DNA of 64,000 bases, from contig NC_072893.1 in assembly GCF_027943255.1 (NCBI RefSeq), forward strand, positions 97,347,784 through 97,411,783, given 5' to 3'. Positions within the stretch are counted from its first letter, which is position 1. The number at the start of each line of letters is the position of its first letter. A model generated the notes under the pieces. It had not been told where the DNA came from. It made no database searches and worked only from the letters and a program-made list of their open reading frames with translations. The translations under genes and the position numbers were made by a program. Positions 42,166-54,255 of the stretch are shown here, piece by piece. Source of the stretch: Anastrepha obliqua. Lineage: Eukaryota > Arthropoda > Insecta > Diptera > Tephritidae.

Positions 42166-44304
42166 GACGAACAAATACACATATATATACTAGTAAATAT
42201 ATATTACCCAAGCAATCTTTTCGTAATGTAGAAAAAAATCAATTTAAATTTCACAATTTAGTGATACTATTTATTGAATGAAATATTAAAAATATGCTCT
42301 GCTCTAAAGTATAAATCTGTAGTGCAGTTAGACCAATACCATTTTAACTAATAATATGAAATTAATTACTCATAGAAGTTGGCTAAAATCCAGAAAGTTT
42401 GAAATCGTCATACCTATAGAATATTTGCCCATACAAAACATCTTAATAAAAAGTTTAGTTTGAGCGGTGGAATAACTTCAGGTGAAGACTTTCTGCAGAA
42501 TACGCTAGAAATTATGAAACTTTGGCCATAAACTCTGTTAATCTACACAGATTGCAGGCTAAGATAAATCAGAGCAATTTAAAAATGTGCATACTGCAGG
42601 ATTCGGGCGGGCCTTTGTGCGTAAACTTTAATTGGGAAACGGGTGAGAGATTTGACATTTGCAGGTCATAAGAGATGCTTTACAAAAATTACGACTAGTA
42701 TCTCGTATGAAGAGTGCAAGGAAAATTAATAAAATACTGGATGATTATATAACATTATCATCTCTTAGCAACACATACGCGCGTCATACATTGAAGGCAG
42801 CAATAGCCTTGCCAATGCCATTATCGTTATAATTTTTGCTGCGGTTTACCATTCTTCCGCTTTGCCTGGTTTATTACTTTCTGCTCTGCGCTTGCTGTGC
42901 TACTATAGATAATACAATTTAATTATAGTAACTTACCATTTAAAATCCTTTGCTTCCTTTCTCCTTCAATAAACTCCACACTCCCTCCACACATTTTTGC
43001 TTTAGGTTTTCGGCTAATATTTGCCACGTTATCCATGTAATTAAACTTAATCTTCGTATTTTGCATTATGCTTTGCTGTTTGGCTTACTTTCCTGCACAT
43101 TTTCTTACTCGCTTACTTGGTTACTTCAGCGTCTTAATGCTGGCCTTTCTCGGCAGTTTACGATGATTTTTACTGTCTGTAATAGCTCCATTATGGCTCG
43201 CTGGGTGGCTCAAAGCTTCGTATGCGGCTGACATAATTAAAATGCTAATTTGAAACAATTTAATGAATACAGTAAAATAAATTTTAATAAAGCATTTTTT
43301 GTTTACTTTATGCTGTGCGTGGGCACAATTTTATCTACACTTTTGAAAAGGTTCGACTGCGACGTGAAAAACCCGCAGACGTACGTTTACTACAGGTGTA
43401 TGCGTGTTGTGCTAATATGCTAATTATAAAACATGCTTGTGGGGAAATTACCAACCACCGTTATGTGGTCAAACACTTTAGTGGCAATTAAAATCGACTT
43501 CATTTACCATTGCTTCGTATACCTCGCTTGCCTTTCTTACTTCTGCTGCTACCGCACTTGCCACCAGATAGCCAAGGTCAGCTCGATATTCACCATTCCT
43601 TTCATTTTCTTTCTTCTTACATGCATTGTTAATAAGCCATTTGCGGTAATAGGTTGCCGACCACAGCGTATAAAAGGAAGCATGTGCGCAACTAAGACGG
43701 GCACTTTGGGGTTGAAACCACCATGACTCATTTCATCACACAAAGCACGACAAAAAATTTAAAATTGTGCTGGTCAAAATGTGCAAATTACCTTCGTGTT
43801 TTTCCAATAACAAGGATAATGCGTAAGCACGATGCAATGCTTCCGTTTCTAAGAAATAATATCGGAGTTAAATTAAAAAAATTCCGCAATAATGCTGGAA
43901 AGGAAGTTGAACTAAGTAGGTAAATTAAAAAAAAAACTAAGCTTATGATTTCCGAGTTTCCTTGGCTTTGAAACATTTTTTCCAGATTATACCTCGTGTC
44001 TTGCAATTTCATGTCTTTTATAAAAACTTAGGAGAAGATTTTGTTCAGGTGAAACTAAAGTTTTGGTAAAAAATAATAATCTTAAAATAATGTGTAATAG
44101 GAAGTCCGTAGAAGAAGCCAAACAAAGTTTTCAAATCCATTTAACTGCTTGGAAAAGATACACTCACGAATATACATATATAATTTGTTAACTATTCTAA
44201 CAAACTTTTCCCAATACAACTTGCGAAAATGAAAGATAAGTATGAGAATGGATAGCATTTTAAAGATACAATTTAATTAAGTTATGCGATTAAAGCAGAC
44301 TACT
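42166..44304. other. non-coding, nothing recognised
   Basis: About 2.1 kb. The longest frames (42950-43231, 43433-43726) have no domain, signal or codon pattern that would support a gene. Confidence 0.55.
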
Positions 44305-44306
44305 TA

Positions 44307-45326
44307 AGGTTGTCAAAAAAGTCTTGCGGTATTTTTATTGAATTTTCAATTGTTCATGAAATTGATTATAATAATGCGATTTAAGTCAAATATGCGCCGT
44401 TTTGTTCGATGACGAGTTCCCAACGAGATGCCAACTTCATAATGCCCCTCTTATAGAAGCTCGCTTCCCTATTGTCAAAAAACTCGGAGAGCCAATTTTC
44501 ACAGGACTCTCTTGAGGATAACTTCCGACTACCAAGCTCGTTCGCCATGGACAGAAATAGGTGGTAATCACTTGGTGCGAGATCCGGACTATACGGTGGA
44601 TGCAAAAGAACCTTCCTTCCTGGCCGTCAATCCAGGCTTGGCCACCGTCTGGGCAGCTTCGCCGCTTTTCGACCACGACCGTTTGCGCTTCACGTTGTCG
44701 TAAGTGATCCACTTTTCATCGCCCGTCACCATCCGCTTCAAAAACAGATCGATTTTGTTGCGATTCAGAAGCGATTCGCATGCATTCATACGGGCAAAAA
44801 TGTTTTTTTGCGTCAAGTCGTGTGGCACCCATACATCGAGCTTCTTTTTGAATCCAAGCTTCTTCAAATGGTTTATAACGGTTTGATGACTCATGCCCAG
44901 CTCTTGGCCGATGCTACGGCTGCTACTATGCCGGTCTCTTTCGATCAATTCAGCGATTTTATCGCAATTTTCGACGACAGGCCTTCCGGACCGTGGCGCA
45001 TCTTCGATCACCTCTGCACCAGAACGAAAACGTTGAAACCATCGTTGTGCGGTGGAAATGGAAACTGTATCGGGTCCATAAACTGCACAAATTTTATTGG
45101 CAGCATGAGATGCATTTTTGCCTTTATCGTAGTAGTACTGTAAAATATGCCGTATTTTCTCATTATTTTGCTCCATGTTTGCGACGCTATAACTCACGAC
45201 GCTATAACGCACGTGAAAAGGGCTTTCCAAAAAGCTCTAGCGTGAACCGATGCGACGAATACAACTAGAACTACGCGCTTGCAAAGACAAGCTTGCGGAA
45301 ATACCGCAAGACTTTTTTGACAACCT
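44307..45326 (-). mobile_element. mellifera/irritans-type mariner, internally deleted sister copy
   Basis: The ends AGGTTGTCAAAAAAGTCTTG (44307, and inverse at 45326) are the same as those of the element at 8103-9382. It is 1020 bp because about 250 bp of coding sequence are missing. Sequence outside the deletion is almost identical to the 8103 copy, so both are recent relatives. Confidence 0.9.
44381..45176 (-). pseudogene. mariner transposase with central deletion
   Basis: The start is at 45176 (MEQNNEKIRHILQYYYDKGK). Both helix-turn-helix motifs, the WVPHDL linker and 'VTGDEKW' (first Asp) are intact. At about 44605 the sequence jumps from 'KPGLTARK' to the region coding 'YSPDLAPSDYHLF', with a frame change. 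The second catalytic Asp is thus lost. The C-terminal frame (44605-44381) is otherwise clean and ends 'VIEQNGAYLT'. Short identical sequence AGGTTCTT marks both deletion edges in the undeleted copy. Confidence 0.9.
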
Positions 45327-45328
45327 TT

Positions 45329-46119
45329 ATTTAACCTTAGTCAAATTAAAAGGGAAGGTATTTAATAGCAACGATGTCACAAGAGCGGTTTAAAGGGGCA
45401 GCATACCTTTAAATCTACAGAGACTGAAATCAAATTATATTTTTTTTTATTTTCCTTCAACAAAGTGTTTTTACTGTGCCATTGTCCTTTGGATTTAGTT
45501 TGTTTTTGTGAAAAAATGCTTTTGCTTTGTTTTATTATTAAGTTTTGTTTAGACTATTGAGAGAATTTCGTTAAAACCACCCCAGAAAAGAATTGTATTT
45601 GCACGCCAGAAAAAACTGGACTTGATTATTTTATGTGAGTAGAGGTCATATTTCGTGCAACTACGATACACATTTGCTTTTAGTTCTTTCTCTGCAAAAT
45701 TTAACTAATATGCTTGACACCTGCTAATGTCTAAGCACTCAACATTTATCGGGGGCCCTGTTATTGGTCATTTGCGTTGTGTTCCAATATATTTTCAAAA
45801 TGTTGGCATTATTTTCTCTACAAAGGCAATTTGAAAATTTGAATGCTCATGCTGTATGAATTTGTGCTAGTAAGGTGGAGCTACTGACAGGTAGCTCGTA
45901 AATATTGATTAGCGCTACCGGATATATTTGCAAAGGGGCATGGTGTTAATGGCTGCGTTGTGGTGAGATGAAAAGTTTAAGTTTTCCTAATGGCTTTAAA
46001 AGCCTGTTGCAAAAAAAAAAAAAATTGATTTAATATTTTTACATCCTTTTTGGCCACTAAAGCTGTACATGGAAACTTAATCATGCAAGACATTTTTATT
46101 TAAATCGATAGTACAGCCC
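45329..46119. other. non-coding, nothing recognised
   Basis: AT-rich spacer with a 15-A run near 46010. Confidence 0.5.
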
Positions 46120-46959
46120 ACATAATTTAATATTTGAAGATTATTTCATGCAAGTGTTGACCGCGACTGCGCTTCAAATTGTCCATCCGCTTAGTCTAAT
46201 TTTGGCATACTCTTTCCAATGTTTCGGCCGGTATCTCACATATAAATGCTTTAATGTTGTCTTCCAATGCGTTAATTGAAGCAGGCTTGTCTGAATAGAC
46301 ATGAGCTTTAACATAGCCCCACAAAAAATAATCTAAAGGCGTTATATCGCACGATCTGGGTGGCCAATTGACAGGTTCCGAACGTGAAATAAAGTGTTCA
46401 CCGAACTCGCCTCTCAACAAGTCCATTGTCACGCGTGCTGTGTGGCATGTGGCACCGTCTTGCTGAAACCACATGTCATGCAAGTCAAGCTCTTGCATTT
46501 TGGGCAAAAAAAAGTTGGATATCATTTCATGGTAATGCTCAACATTCACAGTTACGTTACGATTCGCAGCATCTTTGAAGAAGTACGGTACAATGATACC
46601 TCCAGCCCATAAACCGCACCAAACTGTGACCTTTTCTGGATACATTGGTAGCTCTTGACTCTTCTGGCTGATCTGTACTCCAAAATCGACAATTCTGCTT
46701 ATTTACGTACCCATTGATCCAAAAGTGAGCTTCGTCGCTGAACACAATTTTTCGATAAAAAAGTGGATCTTAAACTTTCTTAACAGAACACGCATTTTTA
46801 TAATAAAATTCAATGATTTGCAAGCGCTGTTCGTTTGTATTAATTAATGGTTAAATTATAGACCAAACTGAAGATGTTTGATAGTGAAACAAAACACGAA
46901 ACGTGCGTCAGCTGTTTAAACCAACTGTTTAAAAAGATAATAGCTAAAAAATCACCCTT
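46120..46959 (-). mobile_element. rosa-type mariner, family 4, deleted; abuts a SINE tail
   Basis: The 5' end AAGGGTGATTTTTTAGC starts at 46959 (minus strand), next to TA (46960-46961), which is the first unit of the (TA)n tail of the SINE at 46960-47288. Coding: 'EQRLQIIEFYYKNACSVK' at the N-terminus, loss of the DNA-binding domain, 'MFSDEAHFWINGYVNKQN' (first Asp), a frameshift near 46650, 'FQQDGATCHTA' (second) and 'PRSCDITPLDYFLWGY' (third). A stop and frameshift precede the C-terminus near 46196. No matching 3' terminal repeat was found, so the left end is eroded. Confidence 0.82.
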
Positions 46960-47288
46960 TATATATATATATTATATATATAATTGCCGCATACACCCTT
47001 TTTGGGTGTTTGGCCGAGTTCCTCCTGTTATTTGTGGTGTGCGTCTCGATGTTGTTCCACAAATGGGGGGACCTACAGTTTTAAGCCGATTCCGAACGGC
47101 AGATATTTTTATGAGGAGCTTTTTCATGGCAGAAATACACTCGGAGATTTGCCATTGCCTGCCCGGGGGCGACTGCTATTAGAAAAATGTTTTTATTAAT
47201 TTTGGTGTTTCACCGAGATTCGAACCAAAGTTCTCTCTGTGAATTCCGAATGGTAATGACGCACCAACCCATTCGGCTACGGCGGCCT
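46960..47288 (-). repeat. tRNA-derived SINE, full length with (TA)n tail
   Basis: Minus strand. The head near 47288-47200 has the B box GGTTCGAATCTCGG (47213-47226), an exact fit to the pol III consensus, and an A-box-like region over CCGTAGCCGAATGGG. The body is as in the 37733 copy. A TAACACTCGG-type middle block and 'CGGCCAAACACCCAAAAA' lead to the (TA)n tail at 46960-46982. It is the best-conserved copy in the window and appears youngest. Confidence 0.92.
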
Positions 47289-48344
47289 TAAAAACATATA
47301 TTTATCTCTTTTTCGAGGACAAGAAAATAAAGAATGAAACAGTAAAATTGAAGTAATAATAGACAATAAGAATATGTTTTCTTCTCGCACAAATAAATAT
47401 ATGCCAGTGTTCAGGGCAAGCAAGAAATGAACCCATATTTTTTATATATGTACGATCTTTCTTTTTGAAATTGTCCTAGTCAGCCTAGTCGACCAGACAC
47501 GGATAAGAGCTCCTGAATATGACTTCTAATTGTTTTATTGTTAAATCTCAAGACCGGAAAATAGGCCTTGAAATAAAAAAATCAAAAACGAAATATTTGG
47601 AGGCCACCAAAAGATTTTAAATTATGTGAGGATTTGTAAACTGGATCATAAAATTTCAAAGTACATTCTCTGCGAATTGGTAGCTTTCGCAAGACTAAGA
47701 CTCGTGAATCGAAATAAATTAGCGATGTGGAATAAAAAGCCTGAGAAGATAATCAAATTTATTGGAAGCCTCTAATTTTAGGTATATGATATATGGCCAA
47801 GCCCAGTGTATCACATAAGAGGTCGTAGTGCGTTAATAATAATAATAATATGAAATAAAGTATTTTTTTAGTTTGTATTAATTTAAAAATTGTAACCCCA
47901 TTCCATGCCTTCTACAGATTAATTTTAAAATGTAAAAACGGTTAAAATGTATTCCAAGTGCAGTTCAGCTATGACAAATAAATATTTTACATTTGCGTGA
48001 AATTGTAAGTCTTTCCAATCATTAAGATGAATATTACAAGCCAAAAGCGAAGCAGTTAATTAAAAATAAATGTACCATCATTTAGGCGCAATTTTAAATT
48101 AAGTCATAAAGGAAGATTAAAATTACTCTGAGATTTGGTTGAAAATAGTTATAGAGGATTTTCTTGCAATTTTTTAGGTGAAACTTCTTAGGCGACGATG
48201 AATGAGCGAGAATGGAGAGTAAACGGTTTGGGAATTTTTGTTCCGCGAGAAAAAAGATATAACGTAAAGGAAAAGGAGAGAGAGCTATACCTTATATATA
48301 TCTTAGATACACTTTAGGCTATTTTTTCTGAGTTTTTCCTTGTG
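47289..48344. other. non-coding, nothing recognised
   Basis: AT-rich spacer. A short (AAT)6 microsatellite lies near 47836-47852. Confidence 0.5.
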
Positions 48345-48512
48345 CCTACTTTTTGGCGCTTGTTTGTTGGTGCAAACTTGTAGGAAATATATTTTTGCTG
48401 CCTACTTTTTGGCGTTATTTTTCCTTGGTGCCTACTGTTTGGGGCGCTTTTTTGGTCCCAATTTTTTTGGCGTTTTGTTTTGGTGCCTACTTGTTGGCGC
48501 TTATTTCCGTTT
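48345..48512 (+). repeat. degenerate minisatellite, GGTGCCTACTTTTTGGCGCT-type
   Basis: About six imperfect units of 20-36 bp share GTGCCTACT and TTGGCG(C/T)T. The open frames on both strands (for example 48314-48655 minus, Lys/Arg/Gln-rich) are by-products of the repeat. Confidence 0.75.
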
Positions 48513-48757
48513 CCTGGGTAGTGCTTGTGCGTACTATAAAGTGATATCCATTCCGACGTCGGATTATTTGCGGTAATTTGTGCCGTTGCTGCGTTCCTGA
48601 AATCGCTGCGTTTGCGTGGGTGATAAACGCTCGGAGTAATGCACGTTGTTGCCACGGTTTGTGTCCGGCGTTTACGTACACCGGTCGACCCTTCTCCGTT
48701 TTTTTGTAAATTTTGTATATTTGTATTCTCTGCAAATGTTGTGAATTTATTGAGATA
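48513..48757. other. non-coding, nothing recognised
   Basis: Short unique-looking, GC-moderate stretch between the minisatellite and the long-TIR mariner. No gene assigned. Confidence 0.4.
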
Positions 48758-48759
48758 TA

Positions 48760-49693
48760 CCTTCTACTCAAATATGAACGAGACGTTATCAATAAAACGG
48801 TCCGCGGATGATATATGGCAAAAATAAATTTTTTGTTTTTTGGTAGGACTGTTATAAGCTTACATGGCAAATTTTAGCGTGATATGTCACATAGTTTGTT
48901 TTCTGTGCTACTGTAAACAAGTCAAGCTCGAGTGTGTTCTTCGAATTCTCTTTTATGACTTCAATTGTCTCAAAATGTTTTCCACGGAGCGGCAACTTGA
49001 GCTTGGGAAACAAGAAAAAGTCACATGGAGCCATATCAGGCGAATACGGTGCTTGCGGAACGATATTAACATTATTTTTGTTCAAATAATCGCGAACAAG
49101 ACGTGATGTGTGAGCTGGTGCATTATCGTGATGCAAGAACCATGACTTGTAGTCCCACAATTCCTTCCTTTTAAGACGCATGTTCTCGGGCAAACGCTTT
49201 AAAACGTCTAAATAATATTCAGCGTTAACCGATCGGCCTTGCGGAAGGAACTCCGAGTGCACCACACCTTCGTAATCGAAAAAAACAGTCAGCATAACCT
49301 TAATTTTTGAGCGACTTTGGCGTGGTTTTTTGGGTTGATGTACGGCCCTCTTTGAACGATTTGTACCACTGGAAAACACGTGCACGCGATAGAGCAGAGT
49401 CCCCATAGGTTGTCTGCAATATTTTTAAGGCATCTGAAGCCGAAATTTCGATGGAATAAGCAAATTTCAAACAAATTTTTTGTTCAACTTGAATTTCCAT
49501 CGTTAAATTCGAAGAACACACTCGAGCTTGACTTGTTTACAGTAGCACAGAAAACAAAATATGTGACATATCACGCTGAGATTTGCCATATAAGCTTATA
49601 ACAGTCCTACCAAAAAACAAAAAATTTATTTTTGCCATATGTCATCCGCGGACCGTTTTATTGATAACGTCTCGTTCATATTTGAGTAGAAGG
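48760..49693 (-). mobile_element. mariner with about 190-bp inverted ends (foldback-like)
   Basis: TA pairs flank both sides (48758-48759, 49694-49695). The inverted arms 48760-48950 and 49504-49693 begin CCTTCTACTCAAATATGAAC and are about 95% identical. Typical mariner ends are about 30 bp. The right arm is a plausible 5' UTR leading to ATG at about 49502. The left arm is the same sequence inverted where the normal 3' end should be. The centre holds a deleted transposase gene. Confidence 0.88.
48852..49502 (-). pseudogene. DD34D mariner transposase, deleted
   Basis: The start at about 49502 (MEIQVEQKICLKFAYSIEIS) leads to 'KILQTTYGDSALSRARVFQW' and 'YKSFKEGRTS', then a deletion of the second helix-turn-helix and the first catalytic motif, with a frame change at about 49320. 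'SKIKVMLTVFFDYEGVVHSE' follows. Then come 'FLHHDNAPAHTSRLVRDYL' (second Asp) and 'PYSPDMAPCDFFLFPKLKL' (third Asp). After 'FETIEVIKENSK' the frame runs into the inverted 5' arm, so the last about 50 residues are not the authentic C-terminus. Inactive. Confidence 0.85.
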
Positions 49694-49695
49694 TA

Positions 49696-51631
49696 CATTA
49701 TGAAAAACCTTCCCACGCCCAAACTCCATAGATAAGAGTAATAAGTACATACTTGATGAACCCTTTTGTATACTTATACATATGGTATCTGTCGTTATTT
49801 TAGTGTGGACCAGAGTGCGTTGAATATCGTGGCTTCATACTACTTATATACATATCAAAATTGGGCTAGCTGTAGAAGTAAAGGGTGTTTTGCTTACAGT
49901 GGCATCGCCAAACTTCTTGGTCCGTCATTTGCTGAATGTTAAAACTCTGAACATATACTACAAATTCTAATTTCAACCGCCGCAACGTTTATATCAAATT
50001 CTTTGAAAAAAGATTGCAATAAAATTCGAGCATTTAAAAGCTAAGACATTATTTGGTTAGCAAAAAGCTGTGTTTAAATTATTGTAAAAATCAGTAACTG
50101 CCAGACATATCAAACGTAGCTTTTACTTTCATAAGTCGTGCATTCATTTTGTAGGGGATATTAGTTTCATTTATAGCACAAATAATATTTTTTTAAGTAT
50201 AGATTTGCATCACCACAGAAACTGCTTCATATAATAATCGAAATACACGGAGCGCTAAGTTTGCTCAATAAATGCCAAATAACATCCATATAGAAGAGCA
50301 AAATTGACGGATATGGTAGTTCAACTATAGGATATAAGAATAAAATAAGTTTTGTCCTGAATGCGGTTATATTGAACTTCGTCGAGCTATTCTGGTAGTT
50401 TGTAAGTTAAATAAATTTTAGGGTCCGCAAAACACATATCCCCTCTTATCACATACAGTCACGTATATGTACATATGTGGCTGTATTAGCCTACGTCGCT
50501 TGCTCCGCATAAATTGGTATTCATATCCAAAGATTTGCGAACGAATTAGTGCACGAAAATAATTTTTCCTCTTTCAGTTCCTATTTCAACTACATGTCTT
50601 TTTATCATTCCACTCTCGCGCAAATTGGTATTTTTTGCAATTTTTGTTGTTACATATTTACAGGCGGTAGGTCACCGTATTATATTTCAGACACGTACCC
50701 TGGTCGCTTTCGATTTCGAATAAATTCTCAGTGCTATTTTATTTAATTTACTCAACTAAATTTCACTTCTTCAAATTGAATTTGCGCCCATTAAATATTA
50801 CTCATACGCCATGTAAGGTCTAAAGACATTCGTGTACAATAGCAAGGCGTTGAAGAGTTGGGAAATATATGCTTTTCACGCATTTTACGGAGAATACAGA
50901 TAAATGTACTGCTTACTCAGCCTTAAAGTTACTTCACATCTACTTACGTATACATTTTATACAACCCGAGGAAACTTTTATATTCCTGCTCCTCAATCCC
51001 TTTTCCCATTCAAATACATGTGGTGTCCCTTTTTGCTTTGTTATGGCGTATTTTCTACTCTTTTGCTTATCAGACACCAACAGACTTCACGAATGTTTTA
51101 ATTTATCATTTCGAACAAAATTCGATGCTGTATTTGTTTAGATTTTATTTTATTGGTACTATCCAGTGGCTTGCTTTACTTGCATACCTGCACCATTTCC
51201 GTAGTGATTGTTTTACTGCTTTACTACTGCAAAAGCTTCTTTAAACACCGGTATGGGTGCCTCTTATAATTTAAGTTAATAATATGTATGACATTAGTAT
51301 CTTCATATTTCGTTCTATTTTTATAACGTCCAATGCTCCCCATAAAACCCAACTGTTGTTCAGAGGCGGCAAATTGGAGGAGAAGCTCGGCAAAACACCT
51401 CACCAAGCTATATATGTGGATAAAGAAGTTGTTTGGAAAACGATGACGTTTAGTTTTGGCAAAAAAGTTTATTGTTGCATTGCAAATTCCGCGTTGCTTT
51501 GAAGTATATAACACTGTTCAAAATTATTTATAACGTTTTTCAAAGTGTTATTCATTTTATTTATATCTTTACAATCACAATACGGTACAAAAGGAATAAT
51601 CCAAAAATGCATATATAATATATATAAGGCG

Positions 51632-51673
<42 letters not shown>

Positions 51674-52439
51674 AGACACGAATTAGGATTTGGCAATATT
51701 TCAATTTTACTGAACCTTTTCTTCAACTTGAAAATTAAAAGATACAAAGAATCTGTAAATATTGGGTGCCTCCGATTCACATGTGGTCTTAGACTGTAGG
51801 ATAATTGCAATGCATTTCTAGGTTTGAAACCAAGTTTTGTGAAGGTACATAGTTTGTTGAGTAGGGAATAGCGGAGTTTTAACTTGAACTTTTGGGTGAG
51901 CTTGTTACTGGTTTATTTATTCGAGCTTGATGGCTTGTAAATTTTGTATCACACCTTTTGATAAATTTGCTCATGCTATTGGTTCATGGGGCCTTGTTTT
52001 TTTTGTGAAGGGCTCATTTAGAATATACGCAGTGCATATTTTTTTATTAAAATTTACCATTTTCAAGCCCATTTCAAAGGGCTTGAGAGATACAGCGCAC
52101 AGCTCAATAAGTGAATTGACAAGCGAAGGCGTAACTGCAGCATATTTATAGGCAGAAGGAAAAATATTTGATATCAAAACTTCAATTCCATTTGGGCTTC
52201 TTCAAAATGTGCTTTTAAATCATTACTATAAAAAATATGAACCTAATTCGTGCTTGCACTCTGGGGCCGAATACGAATACAAAGTTTGTGTAAATTTTAT
52301 CAAGTTGTTATCGAGATATACGTATTTAACTAAAGTTGGTGGAACACTACCCATCTCTTTTACTTGCGTCGTAATTATTTTCTTGGGTGCATAATTTCTT
52401 CCAAATTAGAGTCAATTTGTAACAGAGATATCATCCGCG
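49696..52439. other. non-coding; (TA)n and possible SINE trace
   Basis: About 2.7 kb without a credible gene. A (TA)n microsatellite occupies about 51632-51667. A 30-bp stretch near 51375-51404 (GGAGGAGAAGCTCGGCAAAACACC) resembles the 3' body of the SINE and may be a remnant. Confidence 0.5.
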
Positions 52440-52735
52440 TTTCCGGTCACTTCCGTCTGGTGTGAATCTCCATTTTTAATCACTTGCGTTTCCTGACCAT
52501 ATCCGCATCAAATCAGCTCAGCCTCTGCTCATTTTCGGTTCTTATCATATCGGTTTTCGTCCAATTTCGTTTGCTGTCAATATCTTTTTCGACCCACTTC
52601 CGCTTCCTGACCATATGCGCCTCATCAGCCCTGTCTCTGCACACTACCGGTTCTTGCCAAATCAATTTGCTGACAATTTCCTTTGGTGTGCGTTACTTGT
52701 TCTAATTACTTCTGCTTTCTGACCATCAGTTGTTG
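52440..52735 (+). repeat. diverged tandem repeat, about 115-bp unit
   Basis: Three blocks each carry 'ACTTxCGxTTxCTGACCAT' (near 52480, 52595 and 52708). The first two continue with 'CCGCATCA / GCGCCTCATCAG', 'CAGCCTCTGC / CTGTCTCTGC' and a 'CGGTTCTT' block. Units are about 75-80% alike by eye. No coding sense. Confidence 0.6.
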
Positions 52736-54255
52736 ATTGATTTGTTCTATCAGTACCGAAGTACCTTAGATTAAGGGAAAAATGTTTACCAAGCTCCACT
52801 CAAATATACTAATTTTTGCTTGAGTTATCGTACTCATAGGCAGATAGACAAACATGGACTGAGTGACTTGGTATATATATATCTATATCTAACTCGATTT
52901 CTTTATGGTGCTACATACAACCGTTATGTGAACAAAATGATCATACCTTTGGGCACAAGTACACGGAGTAAAAAAAAAAATTGTAAATTTTTGTCATCAA
53001 AGTCATCTTGTGTGAGGTTCCCGTAAAAAGGCATTTGTGGTCGGGATAAAGTTAATCTTTGAGCGTCTTGAAGGAACAAAAAAGTTTAGCTTTTCTAATT
53101 TAATTTACATATCCTTAGGATATTTTTTATATTATATTATTTAAAATTTTCTTAAACAAGAAGTCTGATTTAAGTTACATTTTCATATGATTTAGAAAAA
53201 CATCTTTTCAACATGCAGGATTAATATTTTTACTATTATTACTCCATTTCTAGATTTTAGTTAACTTTGATGCCGAGATAAAGTACATACTTTAGTGAAT
53301 AAGTATTTCTGTATGCAAGGATCAAAGAGAAGAGATTCCAAAATATCCATAGGCGATAATACAAAGAACACATCATTGTATAAAAAAATCAAAAGAATCA
53401 TTTAGGGTTAATTTTTTGTTGACTTGTTTTATTTGTGCCTCAGTGTTTGTTAAGTAACAAAATTCTGACACTGCTTGTCAGATGCCTCTACACCACAAGA
53501 GTTACAAACCATTGCAAACACTGTTGTTTTACATGTTGTGTTGTTGCTTTCAAAAGCTATTGTTACTACGCTGTCACATTTAATTGTGTCACATCTGTTG
53601 TTGGCCACAACTTGTTGCATTTGCGGTGGCTAAAGAAAAATGGCACACACATAAATCCACATTCGTAAGTGTAGGACAGATGGAGCAGATTAAAAAATGA
53701 GAGAGCGAGTGAGCGAACATTTGAAAATATGCCAAAACAAGGGGAACAAAAGCATTTTTTTGGTTTGCTTAGATTTTGTGTGTACCTACAAATATCGTTG
53801 TTGTTCTTGGTGATAAAAGCATATTTTGTTACCACTTTTATTGCTGCTACACTGCAATTGTGGCTTTGGAAACCACTTCATTTACATGTTTCAAAATGGG
53901 TAGAAACCCTTGGTCGGTATCCAACAGCTTTATGACGTGCCACCACATATGTACATCAATGGGGCAACATCACTAATTTCGTAGGTGGAATGTGCAACAG
54001 GCAGCTGTGTGATAAGGTTAATGGTGGGCAGAAGAAGGGGAGATTTCTAAAGAAATCTCTGATAAACAACTATATTTTGCACTCTATTTAGACCAAGCTA
54101 AAATTTAGTGCAAATATGTGTGAGGTCTGGTTTGGGGTTATTCAACACATAGTATAGGATAATAGTGAGAGTCTCAAAGCAATAGAAAAAAATTTTTTAA
54201 AATAAAATAAATAATAGTTTCAGAGGCGCTACTGACTCCAACTAAACAGAAGCTA
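52736..54255. other. non-coding, nothing recognised
   Basis: About 1.5 kb of mixed composition. Frames at 53435-53976 are short and Cys/Phe-rich by chance. No gene is supported. Confidence 0.5.

Noticed and set aside
48314..48870. Lys/Gln-rich minus-strand frames
   Set aside because: Composition is dictated by the minisatellite; no domain and no plausible start.
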